From Pampus argenteus (taxonomy: Eukaryota > Chordata > Actinopteri > Scombriformes > Stromateidae), in assembly GCA_036937835.1 (NCBI GenBank), contig CM072874.1, forward strand, positions 9,996,001 to 10,060,000: 64,000 bases of DNA. Reading direction: 5' to 3'. Under the pieces are notes generated by a model, which searched no databases, was not told the origin of the DNA, and was given only the letters and a program-made list of their open reading frames with translations. Both the position numbers and the translations under genes were made by a program. Shown in pieces: positions 35,401 to 46,865 of this stretch (positions are counted from its first letter, which is position 1; each line of letters opens with the position of its first letter).

Positions 35401-36785
35401 ATAAATGGTCCTGATCTCCACACCTCCACACATCAGCCTCAACAGCCAGTCATCACAGTTCACCCCGTAATGTTTCAAGTGCAGGTGCAGAGATTGGTTC
35501 CTGTTGATTTATATAAACACATACAAAACAGTAAACACACAAACAATTTCAGTGTGAACTGTGAATGTTCAGTCACACGTTAGTTGCAAATCAAACATTT
35601 AGGGAAAAAAGAAATTCACTGTGAGACTGCAGATGTCTACAACTTCAGAGGCTGTTACAGCTAAACATCGGTCTACTAATCTCCATATAAACCCGGAACA
35701 GCTATCATTTCATACTCCTACCAAAAAAAACGGTTATCTGTGGTGTCTTCTAAGATCCTGCGATGTGCATTGAGGCTCAGGTCCATGCTAACTCCAGTGG
35801 AAGACCAGGCAAAGTAGAAGTGTCCTGAGTTCAGGACCTTTCGAACATCCGTGATCCGGTCCTCATCTCCAGGATCATTCTTAAGTGATATAAAGTCCGT
35901 CTGTGTGACCCTGAAAACCTCAGAGTCCTGCACCTTCCCTACAGAGCTGCATCCTGTCACAACCACCAGACTGTGAAGCATAGAGTCACCTGCAGAGAGA
36001 AAGAGGAGTATTGTGAAAAACGAAGGCAATGAGAATGAAAAAATATATAATTTTTGGTGGAATGTATAGAAAAGAGAGAAACATGCACATGTTAATAGAT
36101 ATGAATTAAGAAAAGGTAATTGAAAACTTTAGTGCAATTCCTTGAGACCACCAGACTGTCAAATCTTCTTTAAGACTAAGTTTTAATCTTTTACACAGCT
36201 TTTTTCTTGTTGTGATAACAAGAGCCTTCAAGGTCATGTACAGGACAGGAGAAAGCAGCTTAAAAGTAAGGGGCAACAGGGCCACAAACCAGGGCAACTT
36301 AACAGTCACATATCAACCTGGAGGTCAGAATTGGGGCCCAGGAAATGTCTGCAATAATAGAAAATACATGTCTGTATCTTACCCAGGTTTAGACGGAGTA
36401 CGCCCAGGATTCCATAGGCATCAACAATCTTGCTGTATGTGTTTTTGATGGCATCTTTCTCTGCTGCCGCTAGAAGACAGACAAAAGCAACATAACACAA
36501 GATTACTAGTGTTCTCACCAAATGCTAAGTTGAATGTAGCCTGTGGCTTAATCGTGGCATAGAATAATTTCCATCATTTGACAGCGTCAATATTTGTGGT
36601 GAGAGTATACAAAGTATTTAAATCATATCTCATTACACTACGATTAAATATGATGCCTTACACAGGACGGCAACAGCTCCTGATTCGAACATGAGGCATT
36701 CTTCCCTGGTTCTTGTCTCCACTATCACACTGTAGGGGGGTGGGTCCAGCTTGTGGTAAATGCGATAACCTTTGCTGAAGGCCAT
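17414..36785 (-). CDS. synj1: Synaptojanin 1, dual phosphoinositide phosphatase
   Basis: 32 coding exons inferred: 36662-36785, 36383-36469, 35722-35989, 35275-35500, 34471-34554, 32066-32127, 30885-30981, 30195-30370, 30029-30110, 29039-29191, 27970-28135, 27654-27677, 27017-27208, 26793-26877, 26308-26448, 25928-26120, 25691-25849, 25445-25601, 25102-25228, 24760-24972, 24602-24680, 24317-24482, 24003-24185, 23851-23886, 23253-23381, 23003-23038, 21794-21841, 21240-21278, 20467-20519, 20175-20361, 19714-20033, 17414-18430. They sum to 5109 nt (1702 aa). The Sac1 domain holds the catalytic CLDCLDRT at about 385-392. The 5-phosphatase domain has GTWNVNGG at 543, WCGDFNYR at 732-739, PAWTDRILW at 807-815 and SDHR at 865. 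An RRM-like domain (about 880-970) and a proline-rich tail follow, with PSRPSR (amphiphysin-type) and PPPRPNAPPARPAPPQRP (endophilin-type) SH3 sites. The last exon has NPF, DPF and WVTF motifs. The enzyme clears PI(4,5)P2 from endocytic vesicles at synapses. Confidence 0.95.
18170..18191. repeat. (GGA)n coding microsatellite giving a polyserine run in synj1
   Basis: GAGGAGGAG units within the last synj1 exon read as about nine consecutive serines on the minus strand. They are in frame, so length changes would only alter the Ser run. A similar GCA repeat in the exon at 19714-20033 gives a short polyalanine run. Confidence 0.8.
18598..18884. mobile_element. MITE with terminal inverted repeats in the last synj1 intron
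   Basis: The left end TTTAAAGATACCCTGTGGAG and the right end CTCCGCAGGGCACCTTTAA are inverted repeats: the reverse complement of the right end is TTAAAGGTGCCCTGCGGAG, three mismatches over 19 bases. The roughly 287 bp interior has no ORF. The ends begin at TTAA, which could be the target duplication. This size and structure fit a non-autonomous DNA transposon; I recall similar ends in many fish introns but cannot name the family. Confidence 0.75.
21240..23886 (-). other. synj1: Run of small cassette-like exons in the synj1 proline-rich region
   Basis: Four tiny exons lie here around a 129-nt exon (23253-23381): 23851-23886 (36 nt, DLSPSPCRREIT), 23003-23038 (36 nt, GMSPLPVRKDSR), 21794-21841 (48 nt, DCGECPSPLLGRRGSE) and 21240-21278 (39 nt, GPKSPALPRPDAA). 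Each has an AG acceptor and a GT donor, is a multiple of three long, and enters and leaves in phase 1, so any can be skipped without a frameshift. GMSPLPVRKD and PKSPALPRP align with RSPAPTRKE and PKSPGTTR in human synaptojanin-1. The 23851 exon has the weakest support. Confidence 0.72.
27654..27677 (-). other. synj1: 24-nt microexon joining Sac1 and 5-phosphatase domains of synj1
   Basis: The 24 bases are flanked by a pyrimidine-rich tract ending in AG and by a GTATAG donor. They enter and leave in phase 1. Joined to its neighbours it reads VTEPVLQS before ASPRVLLGMC, matching VSEQTLQS before ASSKVLKSMC in human. Without it the frame still holds but eight residues of the interdomain linker are lost. 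Confidence 0.82.
29512..29770. mobile_element. Interspersed SINE-like repeat in synj1 intron 9
   Basis: The element opens with a (TCAAA)n-type run, then TTTTATTTATATAGCCCAAA, and contains GAGGGCTTTACAATCTGTAC, GACACCCTCTGTCCTTAGAC and GAGGGATCCCTCTCCCAGGA. I recognise these phrases as a very abundant interspersed repeat in percomorph genomes, but cannot assign its class. There is no ORF. The end near 29770 is approximate. Confidence 0.65.
31380..31491 (+). mobile_element. LINE 3' end with (TTATC)n tail in synj1 intron 6
   Basis: The phrase AAATTTCCCCGTTGTGGGAT followed by CAATAAAGTATATC and about five TTATC units is the typical 3' terminus of a common fish non-LTR retrotransposon, which ends in a short tandem repeat rather than poly(A). 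Only the tail is present, the usual result of 5' truncation on insertion. Confidence 0.7.
34289..34334. repeat. Perfect inverted repeat, 18-bp arms, in synj1 intron 5
   Basis: The left arm CATGTAGTCTATTGCACA (34289-34306) is the exact reverse complement of the right arm TGTGCAATAGACTACATG (34317-34334), with a 10-base loop GTGTGCACAG between them. Confidence 0.9.
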
Positions 36786-37772
36786 TGTTGATCCAAGCTA
36801 GAGTAAATGTTATGACCTGGAAACAAACAACAATAAGTGACAGCAGATTAGAGAAGAGACATTCAGACACAACATATGTAATTTAATAGCTACTGCTGAG
36901 TAAAATACTCAGGTGATCTATAATCTGACCATATAGTGGATGTTTTTGAGGGTGTTTTTCTTAAAACATAAAGTTACATTTTGAATATCTAACGATGTGA
37001 CTAAACCAAACATCAAAACGTTATACACAAAGAAGAAGAGCATAATTGTACTATACTCTGCAGATAACACAATATTTGGTTTGGATTTGAGGATTTCTAT
37101 TTAGTCCCTTGCTGATTCAGGAAATCAGTTATATTATTATGCAATAACACGATAATTACACTAGAAAACTTTAATTGCGAAATCAGAAACCTTACATACT
37201 GTCAATTACAGACACAGACCCATACATATGACAAGCTAATTGTATTACATATATTTGTTTACATTTTATCGCCGGTATCTAGCGATTATACAGCAGCAGC
37301 AGCACTGTAAACGATAACGGTAGGCCGGGGGACTGAAACATCATCCATCCTGACACGGACAGTCACGACTTTGCAAAACAACTGCAGGAAAAGCTAACGC
37401 TAATGTTAACCCAACCAGCTCACTTTCACGACGAATTTTGTCTAATGAGCCGACACCTTGTAAAACGGGTGAGATAAAATAATTAAGTTTAAAACAGCTT
37501 GCTGTCGTTTCACCTAACGCTAGCTAGTCAGCTAAATTAGCTAGCGAGATTAAACACTGAGGTAGCTATGATTCGCTAGCTTACGATATTTTGGTTGTGG
37601 TGCTACCTGCAACGTCCTGGATGTTAAACTGTTATTTACTAAGACAGACAACTGAACAATTTGGTGATACTAAATATATAAACATGTACGCGAATTTGAA
37701 ATTTCAGCTTTATCTGACAATTGTAAAGTTAATTTAAATTAAACAGATGAAGGGCTAGAGATTGCGCCTTAC

Positions 37773-38230
37773 CGTCTCCCCCTGCCGGGTTGTTACTCCG
37801 CTGTCACAACAAAATCCTTCCCGGTGAGTTGAAAGAATGGTACATTCCGACGCAAAGCACGTCACGTCACCGTAGTGATGAGGTAGCGTGCGTCCATTAT
37901 TTTAATATTTCATATTTCGCAAAACAAATATTTTATATATATTTCAAATATACGTTAATATACAAACAAGATTATGCAAAATTGATAAAAAGAAGATGAC
38001 ACGGAATATCACAAAATGTTCTCGTCCACCTTTACTCATGACTGACAATTCCTCCGATCGAATAGACGCAGCGGGGGGAGAGCTCGCTGTCCAATCATTT
38101 TCGTTGGAGGGCGGGACTTTGCCGTTTACGTAACAGCCTACACGGCTTCGCTTGTAAACAGTGATGATCGGTACAATTTATTCCGTAAGGGTTTACCTTC
38201 CTAACATGTTCCAAGAGGCTATCTGAAAGG
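37773..38230. promoter_or_regulatory. Divergent synj1 / slc46a3 promoter
   Basis: synj1 appears to start to the left: a non-coding first exon ends at 37773 with a good GTAAGG donor on the minus strand, and the coding exon's acceptor is at about 36815. slc46a3 starts to the right, with a leader exon ending near 38229 (GTACATG donor) and a TTTTTTAG acceptor near 38455. Between them are a tandem ACGTCACGTCAC at 37859-37870, CCAAT at 38091-38095, a GC box GGGCGGGA at about 38109-38116 and TTACGTAA near 38126. There is no TATA box. Joint regulation is inference. Confidence 0.6.
37859..37870. promoter_or_regulatory. Tandem CRE-like half sites
   Basis: ACGTCACGTCAC contains two overlapping copies of ACGTCA (minus strand TGACGT), the CREB/ATF half-site, next to the predicted synj1 transcription start. 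Confidence 0.5.
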
Positions 38231-38476
38231 TACATGTGTACCGCACGCTCTTGTCTACATATAAGATGAAAAAAAGTTAAAGGGTAAAGCTATCATTATC
38301 TTCCGTGTAATCTTAATGTTGACTCGACCATGATCAATATTCCTGCATGCTGTATTCACTGGAACAAACTGAATGTTGTTATCTCAAGTTGTTATGCTTC
38401 AAACTGTTTGATCGATCCACGTATTCATCTCTAAATGTATTTTTCTCTTTTTTAGGGAATATTGCAGCCCCTCAAA

Positions 38477-41400
38477 ATGAAGGGTATTTTCTTAGTGGAG
38501 CCTGTGGTTGCCCTGTATGCTTTCTCCAGTTTTCTCATCTATCCACTGGTGCAGCAGTATGTGTACCGAAGGCTCTGGCAGGAGCTGACTAACACCACCT
38601 TCCCTATCTCTGGCAACACCTCCAGATGTGCAGGGAACAGCAGCAGCAACCAGTCAGACTACCACAAGGTGAGTAAAAGAATACTGGGTGCATGGAATTG
38701 CATGTATTAAAGTACCTTAAAATGAATCACGTGTTACTGAAGAAGAAAAAGGAAGGCTGAGTAAAAAAAACCCACAGGTCTACAGTATGCATAAAAGCAA
38801 GTATCCATATCTATGTTCAACATTTAGTGTAATGACAAAGCATAAACCTTGATGACCCCTTTCTTGCAACACAACTTGTCAAAACAAAAAAAAAACAACT
38901 GACTCAGCTTTTAAAAAAGTGTTATGCACAGCAGAGTTGGGATTAAAGTCTACAGCAGACAAATGTAATTATGATCATTTTGCAAAAGGAAAAAAAGACT
39001 TTCAACAGTACAACAGGTGACCAATTTCACACGAAAACAGGTTTTACAGGGTATTTATTTTCACTTCCTTGTTAGTGCTCTGAATTGTATTCCATCAATA
39101 TCGTCACTCTCAACTTCCTCCTTCTTTTTGTGTCTCCAGGAGGTGCAGAGGCAGGCGTCTCTCTTCTCCCTGTACACAGAGCTCTTCACCACAATCCCCT
39201 CTTTGATTGTCACTCTCATGCTTGTGGCCTACAGTGACCGTGGAGGACGCAAAATCACCATAATCATGCCTTTGATTGGGACCTTGACCTACACCCTGAC
39301 CTTCATTGCAGTGTCCTACTTTGAGCTAAACATTTACTTGCTCATTGGTTCCTCACTTCTTAGTTCTATGTTTGGGGGCTTAGGCACATTCTTGGGAGGT
39401 TGTTTTGCCTACATAGCAGACTTGTGCGAGAACGACCGTCAGAGGACGCTGCGCATGGCTGGACTGGATATGATGATTGGCTTGTTGTCTGGGGTGGCTT
39501 CAATATCAACAGGCTACTTCTTGAGAGCTGCAGGCTTTAATTGGCCTTTTGTAACCTCTGCGTTGTGTCAGTGTGTGATCCTATTCTATGCAATTTTCAT
39601 CCTAGAAGAGACTGTCAAGAAGGCTCCTACGGATGCCATTATTCTAGACGAGACTGCTCAGCACTCAGCCACAAAACAGATGTTGTATGGGGTCTACCAG
39701 ATGTTTTCAGGGGCCAGCCGCAAATGTAAAACTGTTTTGGTCCTCCTGATACTTATTTTCAGCAGCTTATCCTTTGCCTATGTAGGTGGGAACTCCTTGA
39801 TGACTTTATATGAACTCAATGAGCCGCTGTGCTGGACTGAGATTTTGATTGGCTATGGCTCAGCGCTGTCCACCACTGTGTTCCTAATCAGTTTTGTGGG
39901 AGTATCAGTGTTCACATACTGTGGTGTGCCACAGCTGCTCATTGTCCTGATGGGGATCCTGTCTGTCATATCTGGCATGACCATGGTGGCGTTTGCAAAG
40001 ACTACTTTACTAATGTTTATAGGTAAGAAAAAGGTCAAGCACAGCTACAGTTCTGTGTGGCTTATACCAATAATTTTATGAATCTCCTGTTAAATGAAGA
40101 AAATTCACCCAAGTCTTGCCTATCAATAGCTTACAAGGTCAAATATATGTAGAAACCAAATTAAAACACAGACCTGGTATAATTTATGCTCACCTTGTTT
40201 TCAGAGAAGTTCAGTAATCTTAAGAGTACAATGAAGAATGAATTGTGTTGTTAAATTGTGCACAGGAATTAATTTATACATTTTAGCTGCAGAAAAAAAA
40301 ATATATATAAAGGACACAATGAAGTGTAATATAAAATAATACATTCATAAAACAGTAAAATTATATGAAAATGTACATAAACAAACAGGCTTAGTTGTAG
40401 GGGTTACTGTTTGACACCTGGTGTAAGGTGTAGAAATGTTACCAGGGCAGGTTATCTTGTGTATTTTACCAAATGATTGTGCTGTAAACTGATATAATAG
40501 TGATATTTTATCACTGCATTGTTTTATTTGAATTATCATGCGATTGCGCTGTATTATATGATGTTTGTGTTCTGTTATTTGTTCATTACAGTAAGGATAC
40601 CATTGCTTCTGTCCATCATGCCTTTCCCTGTTCTGCGCTCCATGATGTCAAAGATCATCTCAAAGTCTCAGCAGGGTGAGTGGGTTTCGGGCTTTGGGAA
40701 CCATTTCAGTGTTTGCAGAGTCAGAGTCCACTGAAGAGCTGCTTGTCCCAGCAACTTAATGATGCACAACAGAGCACTCTAGGTTTCTGTTCATTGGAGC
40801 AAAGAGGAATCTTGAAGTGAAACTGTTAAATATGGCCTGTATCACTTTTTAAACATTGTTTTCTTTTCTCCTTGGGTGTGTTTTTGTAGGTGCCTTGTTT
40901 GCCTTTCTTTCCTTTCTGGAAAGCCTAACTTACAGTGTATCAACTGCAGTCTTCAACAGTGTCTATGCTGCTACAGTGTCATGGTTCCCTGGCTTCATCT
41001 TCCTGTTGTCTGCAGGTCTCTGTCTCATCCCTTTGTCTCTCCTAGGGTAAGTTCAAGATCATGTTAAACTTATTATTTATATAACTTATTATGTATATAA
41101 GTAAGTTTAAAAAAAAAAAAAGAGTGCAATGCGAATAAGTGCCATAAACTAAATTCAGATCCGATAGAATGTGGTCCATCAGGTGCAGAGCGGTGTCTTT
41201 AGTTTTTTCTGAAAGATCAAGAGGGATTTTGGGGATTGAATGGAGTTTGATAACTTATTTCACCTCCGGGGAACTATAGAAGAGACTGACTAGCAAATAA
41301 GCGCCCTGTTGTGGTGATAATACCAGGTGCCTTTCATTGGCAGAGCATAAGTAGACCTAAATATTCTGGATCGTGTGCAGTTTAAAGGTACATGTAGGAA

Positions 41401-42934
41401 GACCTGCCATTAAGGAGTTGTAGTAGTCAATGTGTGATATTATAAGAGCCTGTACCAGGAGTTGTGCTGCATGCTCAGACAGGTAGGATCTAATTTTCCT
41501 GATGTTGTACAGGGCAAAACGACACGACAGAGAAATCAAGGCCACATGAACCTTAGAAAAGTGGCTGGCTGGGATGACATGGAGCTCAGTCTTAGAAAGG
41601 TCTTCCGGCGAGAAGAGCTGGGTATTGTCAGCATAGCAACAGTATGAGAAACCATATGAGTGGATGACTGCACCAAGTGAGGTGCTGTATATTGAAAATA
41701 GAAGGGGACCAAGCACTGATCCTTGAGGTAAATAGGCCCATACCAGTGCTTTTGCATGTTTTACAGCAAAATTCAAATATTTTATGTAAAGTAAACAATC
41801 ATACATTTCCAAATGATTTTCCTGGTTTGCAGTGCATCATACAAAAGAATTTGTGGCAGCTTGAAACATGCTTGGGATAGGTCATCCATCACATTGTAAC
41901 ATGTTGCATGCAGGAGCCATTTTTTTAAAAACCTGCTCAAGCCTCCAACATTCAAGTAATAATCATGCACTTTAGCTGCATTAATAGATTTATTTATAAA
42001 CTATTTTGCTTAACTAAAAAGGAGAAATGCTTTCTTTTGATTTAGACACTCAGAAAACAGGAACACTCAGTTCCTTGTTTCTGTTCACTTCACATTCAAC
42101 GTCTTCTACAAAACCATTGTCCTCCTCGTATAGTAATATGAAACTCTAACATATAGTTGTGTATTTTTTCCAGTGTATTTCGACTACTACACATTTGATT
42201 TGACTACTACACATAAAAAGATGTTATATGTGTTACACTGTGTTCTCACATTTGTTTTGTCACACTGACTTGACAAAATATTAATGCTGAGTTAGTCCGG
42301 GAGGTGCAGCGTGAAATACAAAACTCCCTGAGTGAATCCACTTCAGTCACATGCACTGCTTCTCCTGTTACACACTTGATACTGAATGACAAAGCAACTG
42401 GTTCTGTAATGTGGGTTAAAGTACGTCATGTGTTGTCAAGACTGTCTACTTGTACAAATGTGTTACTTTTGAGGCTTCCTATATAACACTTGGATTTCAT
42501 GTAGTCATGTTGACGACCTTGTATAACGCTGAAACATATATGTTGCAGCCATTTTAAATATGACTATCCTATTTAAAGTACTTTTTAAAAATTATTTTTA
42601 TGAGTATCTTGTACATTTTTATGCGTTCAGTATTCATACAGGTATACCAACTGGGGTTTATGTCTTGCTGTAACATTGAAAATATAATTTTCTTTAATTG
42701 GTAAAACATATAAATGTAATGCGAGCTGATGAAGATGTGTAAAAGGAAGCTATGGTAAAACTACGGTGAGTAAAATTCTTTGTTCCTCTCTTACGCCTCT
42801 TTTTCTCATGTTTCAGTGTATTGGGACTGGTAGGAGTGGATGTTACCAAAGAGAACAAAGAACCGGAGCCTTTCTGCTCAGGCGAGCAGGATCCTGTTGA
42901 AGATGAGAACAAGAACAATCCTCTTCTTAGCTGA
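38477..42934 (+). CDS. slc46a3: Solute carrier family 46 member 3, lysosomal MFS transporter
   Basis: Five coding exons: 38477-38668, 39140-40022, 40592-40675, 40890-41046 and 42817-42934. They total 1434 nt and 477 aa, against 461 in human. The protein starts MKGIFLVEPVVALYAFSSFL, a first membrane helix. A lumenal loop follows with four N-glycosylation sequons (NTT, NTS, NSS, NQS) and QYVYRRLW just before it. YSDRGGRK is the MFS motif A equivalent. Other family blocks are CFAYIADLCE, YELNEPLCWTEILIGYGSAL, MTMVAFAKTTLLMFI, PFPVLRSMMSKI and ATVSWFPGFIFLLSAGLCL, giving 11-12 helices. The C-terminus is short, hydrophilic and ends NPLLS, a possible dileucine sorting signal. SLC46A3 is a proton-coupled lysosomal exporter reported to move antibody-drug-conjugate catabolites, and copper or muropeptides in other reports. 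It resembles SLC46A3 more than SLC46A1 or A2. Confidence 0.92.
41357..41740 (-). mobile_element. Decayed L2-type LINE reverse transcriptase fragment in slc46a3 intron 4
   Basis: On the minus strand a broken reading frame shows PQGSVLGPLLFSIY, then CYADNTQLF, LSKTELHVIP, SCRFALYNIRKIRSYL and LLVQALIISHIDYYNSLMAG in the order expected of an L2/CR1-like reverse transcriptase. The catalytic YADD has become YADN, and the blocks are closer together than in an intact domain, so internal segments have been lost. It is inactive. The element lies antisense to slc46a3. Confidence 0.85.
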
Positions 42935-44030
42935 GCTACATGAACTGCCAAACCCTCACTAGCACTTTGTTCATTTTCTCTTAAGTCCTTTATTCAAATA
43001 GACATTTTTCCAAAAGTACCTCAATCACTTTTCAGGCTGAAAAAGTTCAGAGTACAGGTTGCAGATACACCTCATTTATTGCTGTTGATGCCGTGATAAG
43101 CAAATTGTATCACTGGATCAGTTAAGTTTTTTTTAGTTGTATTATTAGCATAATAGGAAATCTTGAATGACATGTAAGCATTCTTAGACATTAATCATAC
43201 ATCCAAACTTCCTGACTGTTAACTAACATTCAAAAGGATTCAATGTATTTCCATACAGTTTTACCACGTAACATGACAATTGCATTTAGTTACAAAATGT
43301 TTGCATTCAAAGTTCCAGTTTTACAAATGTCATATCTGTTATACTTTTTTACTTTGAGCTCTATGTGTCTCTTTTGCAGTGCAGTTTAAGTCTATGTCTT
43401 TACAAGGAGTGTCACTGGCACTTATTTTGAAGAAAAAATGTCATGCAGTACACTAAATATATACAATTTATACATTTGATTCACTAAATCCCACGTAACA
43501 CTAAAACATAAAGATCTATTATAGAATAAAACTAAATGGTATTTGATCTAAGGGACTATAAGGAATGAATGACAGCTACAAAAAGCCAACAATTAGTGAT
43601 TTCTTTAAAGGAATATTATTAAGATATGTAAACTATATTGTTAATTATTTAATGTTTGAACCATTATAATTTAATATTGAATTAAATATAACTTTAAGAA
43701 TGGTGGATGGTTCATTCGATGAGTTAGGGATGTTATTTAAATGCGACATCACATTAGTGTAAGTTGCATACTGGACCACAAGTGGCTCCAAACTACTTGT
43801 GGTGTCACAAATCATGCTCATAGGTTGTTGCAGCCGCTGCCTTGTGTGTATATGTGTGTACACACCTAAAAAATTTCCACTTTCAGATGTCATTGGGACG
43901 GTGTGTTTTTTTTTTTTTTCTTTTCTTTTTTGGAAGGCACTTATCTCAGAAGTACAAGTCATCTGTAAGTCAAATGCATGATGGGAAGTTGATGAGAGAG
44001 CATGTACTCCTTAAATAAAGCTTGCACAGA
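42935..44030 (+). other. slc46a3: Probable slc46a3 3' untranslated region
   Basis: AT-rich sequence after the stop with no coding exon. AATAAA occurs at about 43525-43530 and, followed by CTTGCAC, at 44014-44019. Which is used is unknown. Confidence 0.45.
44014..44019 (+). terminator. slc46a3: Candidate slc46a3 polyadenylation signal
   Basis: A canonical AATAAA about 1.08 kb after the stop codon. An upstream AATAAA near 43525 is an alternative. Confidence 0.4.
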
Positions 44031-46507
44031 CAAGTCTTCCTCTTACTGGCCAAAACCACCACTAATGGAGATGTACGTGCTGTTTCTTAAACAGTGATGA
44101 CTAACTGACATATTGGCAAAGACTTGTTTGTGCTTTATTTCATCGGAAAACCGATATCCTGATGGAAAGTCTTCTCTCTTATTAGAGTCATCCAGTCAAT
44201 AAAACTTTTTCAGTTTTTCAGCATGGTTGTAGACCCCTGAATTGCTGCTGAATTTGTCATTCAAGTAGACTGAATGAAGTCAGATTATGAGGTTAGTTTT
44301 CTCACTCTGTGCTTAAAGTTCAGCATGTTTATTATTTTGCAAGGTATACACTCACACAGATCCATTGGAGATGTATGTCAAGACTGCATCATCTTCTAAT
44401 TCACCAATATATTTGATCTTTATGAAGGAGATTTTAATTTTCCTCTGGTCACAGATTCTATGTTGTTCTATGTTAAGATGTGTTACTATAAACCATTTGG
44501 TACCAATTTGTGTTTTCCAAAATTTTCTGTAAGGCTTTGGTTGTTTAGGCATTTAGGCAGAGTCACCGTGCCAACATGTTTTAATGTGTCTTTGGGAGAG
44601 AATAAATGTACTGATTCAATGTTTCATACAGCTAAACGGTTGAAGTGAACCTGTCTCTGTTCTAATGACCACTAGATGTCCCTCTTGTTCCAGGTGAAAC
44701 AGGCTGTACACCTACTCCATCATCAGCCAATACTTTAGACTCACAGTATATACTGTATATCACCAGTTAAGGACATGGACTTAATGATAGAATGTTAATT
44801 TTATAATTTTAATTTAATGTTTATATATTTGTATTATAAGTTTCTTTTGGTTATTCATGCTGAAGTGCAGATAGAATAGAGCAGCTCTACTAGTCTGATC
44901 TGTAGATTACATTTTTTCATAGGCAATGAGACTATTGACAAGTCTACAGTCAATGATAACAAGCTTTATTATGTTGTCAGTGCAGCCACTGTCTGATAAC
45001 CAGTTATGAGCTGTCGCCACACAATGTTGTGGTCCCCAATACAAGAAAAGTATCTGATATTTGAGCCAAGAATAAATAACAACTGAGAGCAGTTATTATC
45101 TTGTAAATTGTTAAGTGTTTTTTAATATACCAGTTAAAGTAAATCTGAAAAGAGTCTGACCTGGTTTTCACTGATCCTGCTCTTTACTCTCTTTAGTTTT
45201 TCGACCCGACACTATTACTCATTTGTCTCACACCTCAAAGTTATTTTATTTTATTTCCCTGTACTGAATAATCCAAAGTTCCCACCTCCTGTCTTTGTCC
45301 TCTACATAAAAGCATCATTGTGCATACACACATGTATTTGTTTTAAAGACTCGCCTCGTCTCTTGGAGAAAAGTGAGATTCAAGTGTGTAAGACTGTAAA
45401 CTGTGTGTGTGTGTCTTATGAATGATGAATGGATATCAGAAATGCTGGCAGGGACCCTATCAGATTGTGTGGCTGTTTAGTAACTGAACCACTGGGTTAT
45501 TTTAGACGCAGAGAAGCGTGTAACCAAATGTCTGCCGCCACAAAAGATGAATGAGATGGCGGTAGGTGTAATAAAATTCCCTCACGTCAATCTGCAGTGA
45601 GTATGCCACAAAAAAAATCCAATTAGACCTACACATGATGCTTCAAATTGGGTATGTTTGTTGTTGGCTTGCTTCGTCTGTGCAGTAATTCTGAGTCAAT
45701 GTTGCTTTCCCCATTTTTTGTATTGTATACATGGCACGTCAGTTTGAATTGGCTTCACGCATGGAAACCCAAAATGATTATAATGTGCAGTTATTTCATT
45801 TCATATCCTTAAGTCTCGAGAACCATGACTGCAGCTTGATTGTAAGGTAATGATGACAATAAGCTTGAATTAAGTTGAGCACTGGAGGTTACGCGAGGGT
45901 TCATCCTGTGGCAGGACTCACTTGGCACCAAACGTGAGGTTTCTGGTTAAATTAGAGATGGAGGTGTGGTGAGTTTTCAAGCGAGGAGATGGTTTTCCCA
46001 AGGGTAAGGAGCTGAAGGGGGAGGTGGTCGTGGTGGCTTGTGTGTGTCTGGCGTACATGGGGTTGTTGAGGATTAAAGGGAAGTTGGAGAGAGCATGGAG
46101 GCAGGGGATCGAGGGTCTTTGGTTTTTTGGTTTTCAAGCGAGCTGAATCAGCATTATGATCATCTGCGCCACATCACATCACCAATACCCCATCTCTGAT
46201 GTTGATCCAGCGAGTTGCTAACAGACCTCTTTATCTCAGCTTTCTGCTCTCTGGGAGCTGATGATTCACGATTATACAAAAAAACCCATTTGAGGTGGTT
46301 TGTGTGACTGAAGCTCAGGGGAATTAGAGGGGCTTCCCAGTCTGGAGTGATTATATCATCTGAGGATGATTTGATCACAGCAGGATCTACTGCATATTAT
46401 TTTCATTCAGTAAATAGGTGCAACTGTACAGGGAATTACTATAGGAGTGACAGTTACTATGTGTGTGCTTTGATATGCAAGTTGATAATTTCCTTTCTAA
46501 CTCTTTT
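44031..46507. other. Gene-free flank, first part
   Basis: No exon with conserved protein content was found on either strand; short open frames here look random. The sequence is AT-rich and mostly not low-complexity. Confidence 0.55.
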
Positions 46508-46865
46508 AGAGGTGCATTATCAATCAATCTGCAGGTTATTTCTTGATTAATCGTTTAATTCATAAAAAGTCTGACATTTGTGAAAAAATTATTGTTATAG
46601 TTTTCCAGAGTTGGAGGTGACTTCAGATGTTTTGTTTTGCCCAACAAGCAGTCCAAAACCCAAAGATATTCAGTTTACAAGACATGTTCAGTAAAAGAAG
46701 CACAAAATCCTCACATTTCAAAAGTTGAAACCACCAAATGTTTGTCATTTCTGTTTAAGAAATGATTTAATGCTTAAAATGTAACATTGTTCAATTAACA
46801 AAAACGTTGCTGATTAATTTTCTGTTGATAGACTAATCAATTAATCACCTACTTGTTGCAGCTCT
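46508..46865. mobile_element. Degraded MITE (AGAGCTGCAA / GATTAATCG family)
   Basis: The element begins AGAGGTGCATTATCAATCAA and ends TTGTTGCAGCTCT, whose reverse complement AGAGCTGCAACAA is a partial inverted match to the start. Inside are TTGATTAATCG near the left end, CCCAAAGATATTCAGTTTAC in the middle and TAATCAATTAATCA near the right end. I recognise this as one of the commonest non-autonomous repeats of percomorph fish. It belongs with the solo end in haus1 intron 2. Confidence 0.65.
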
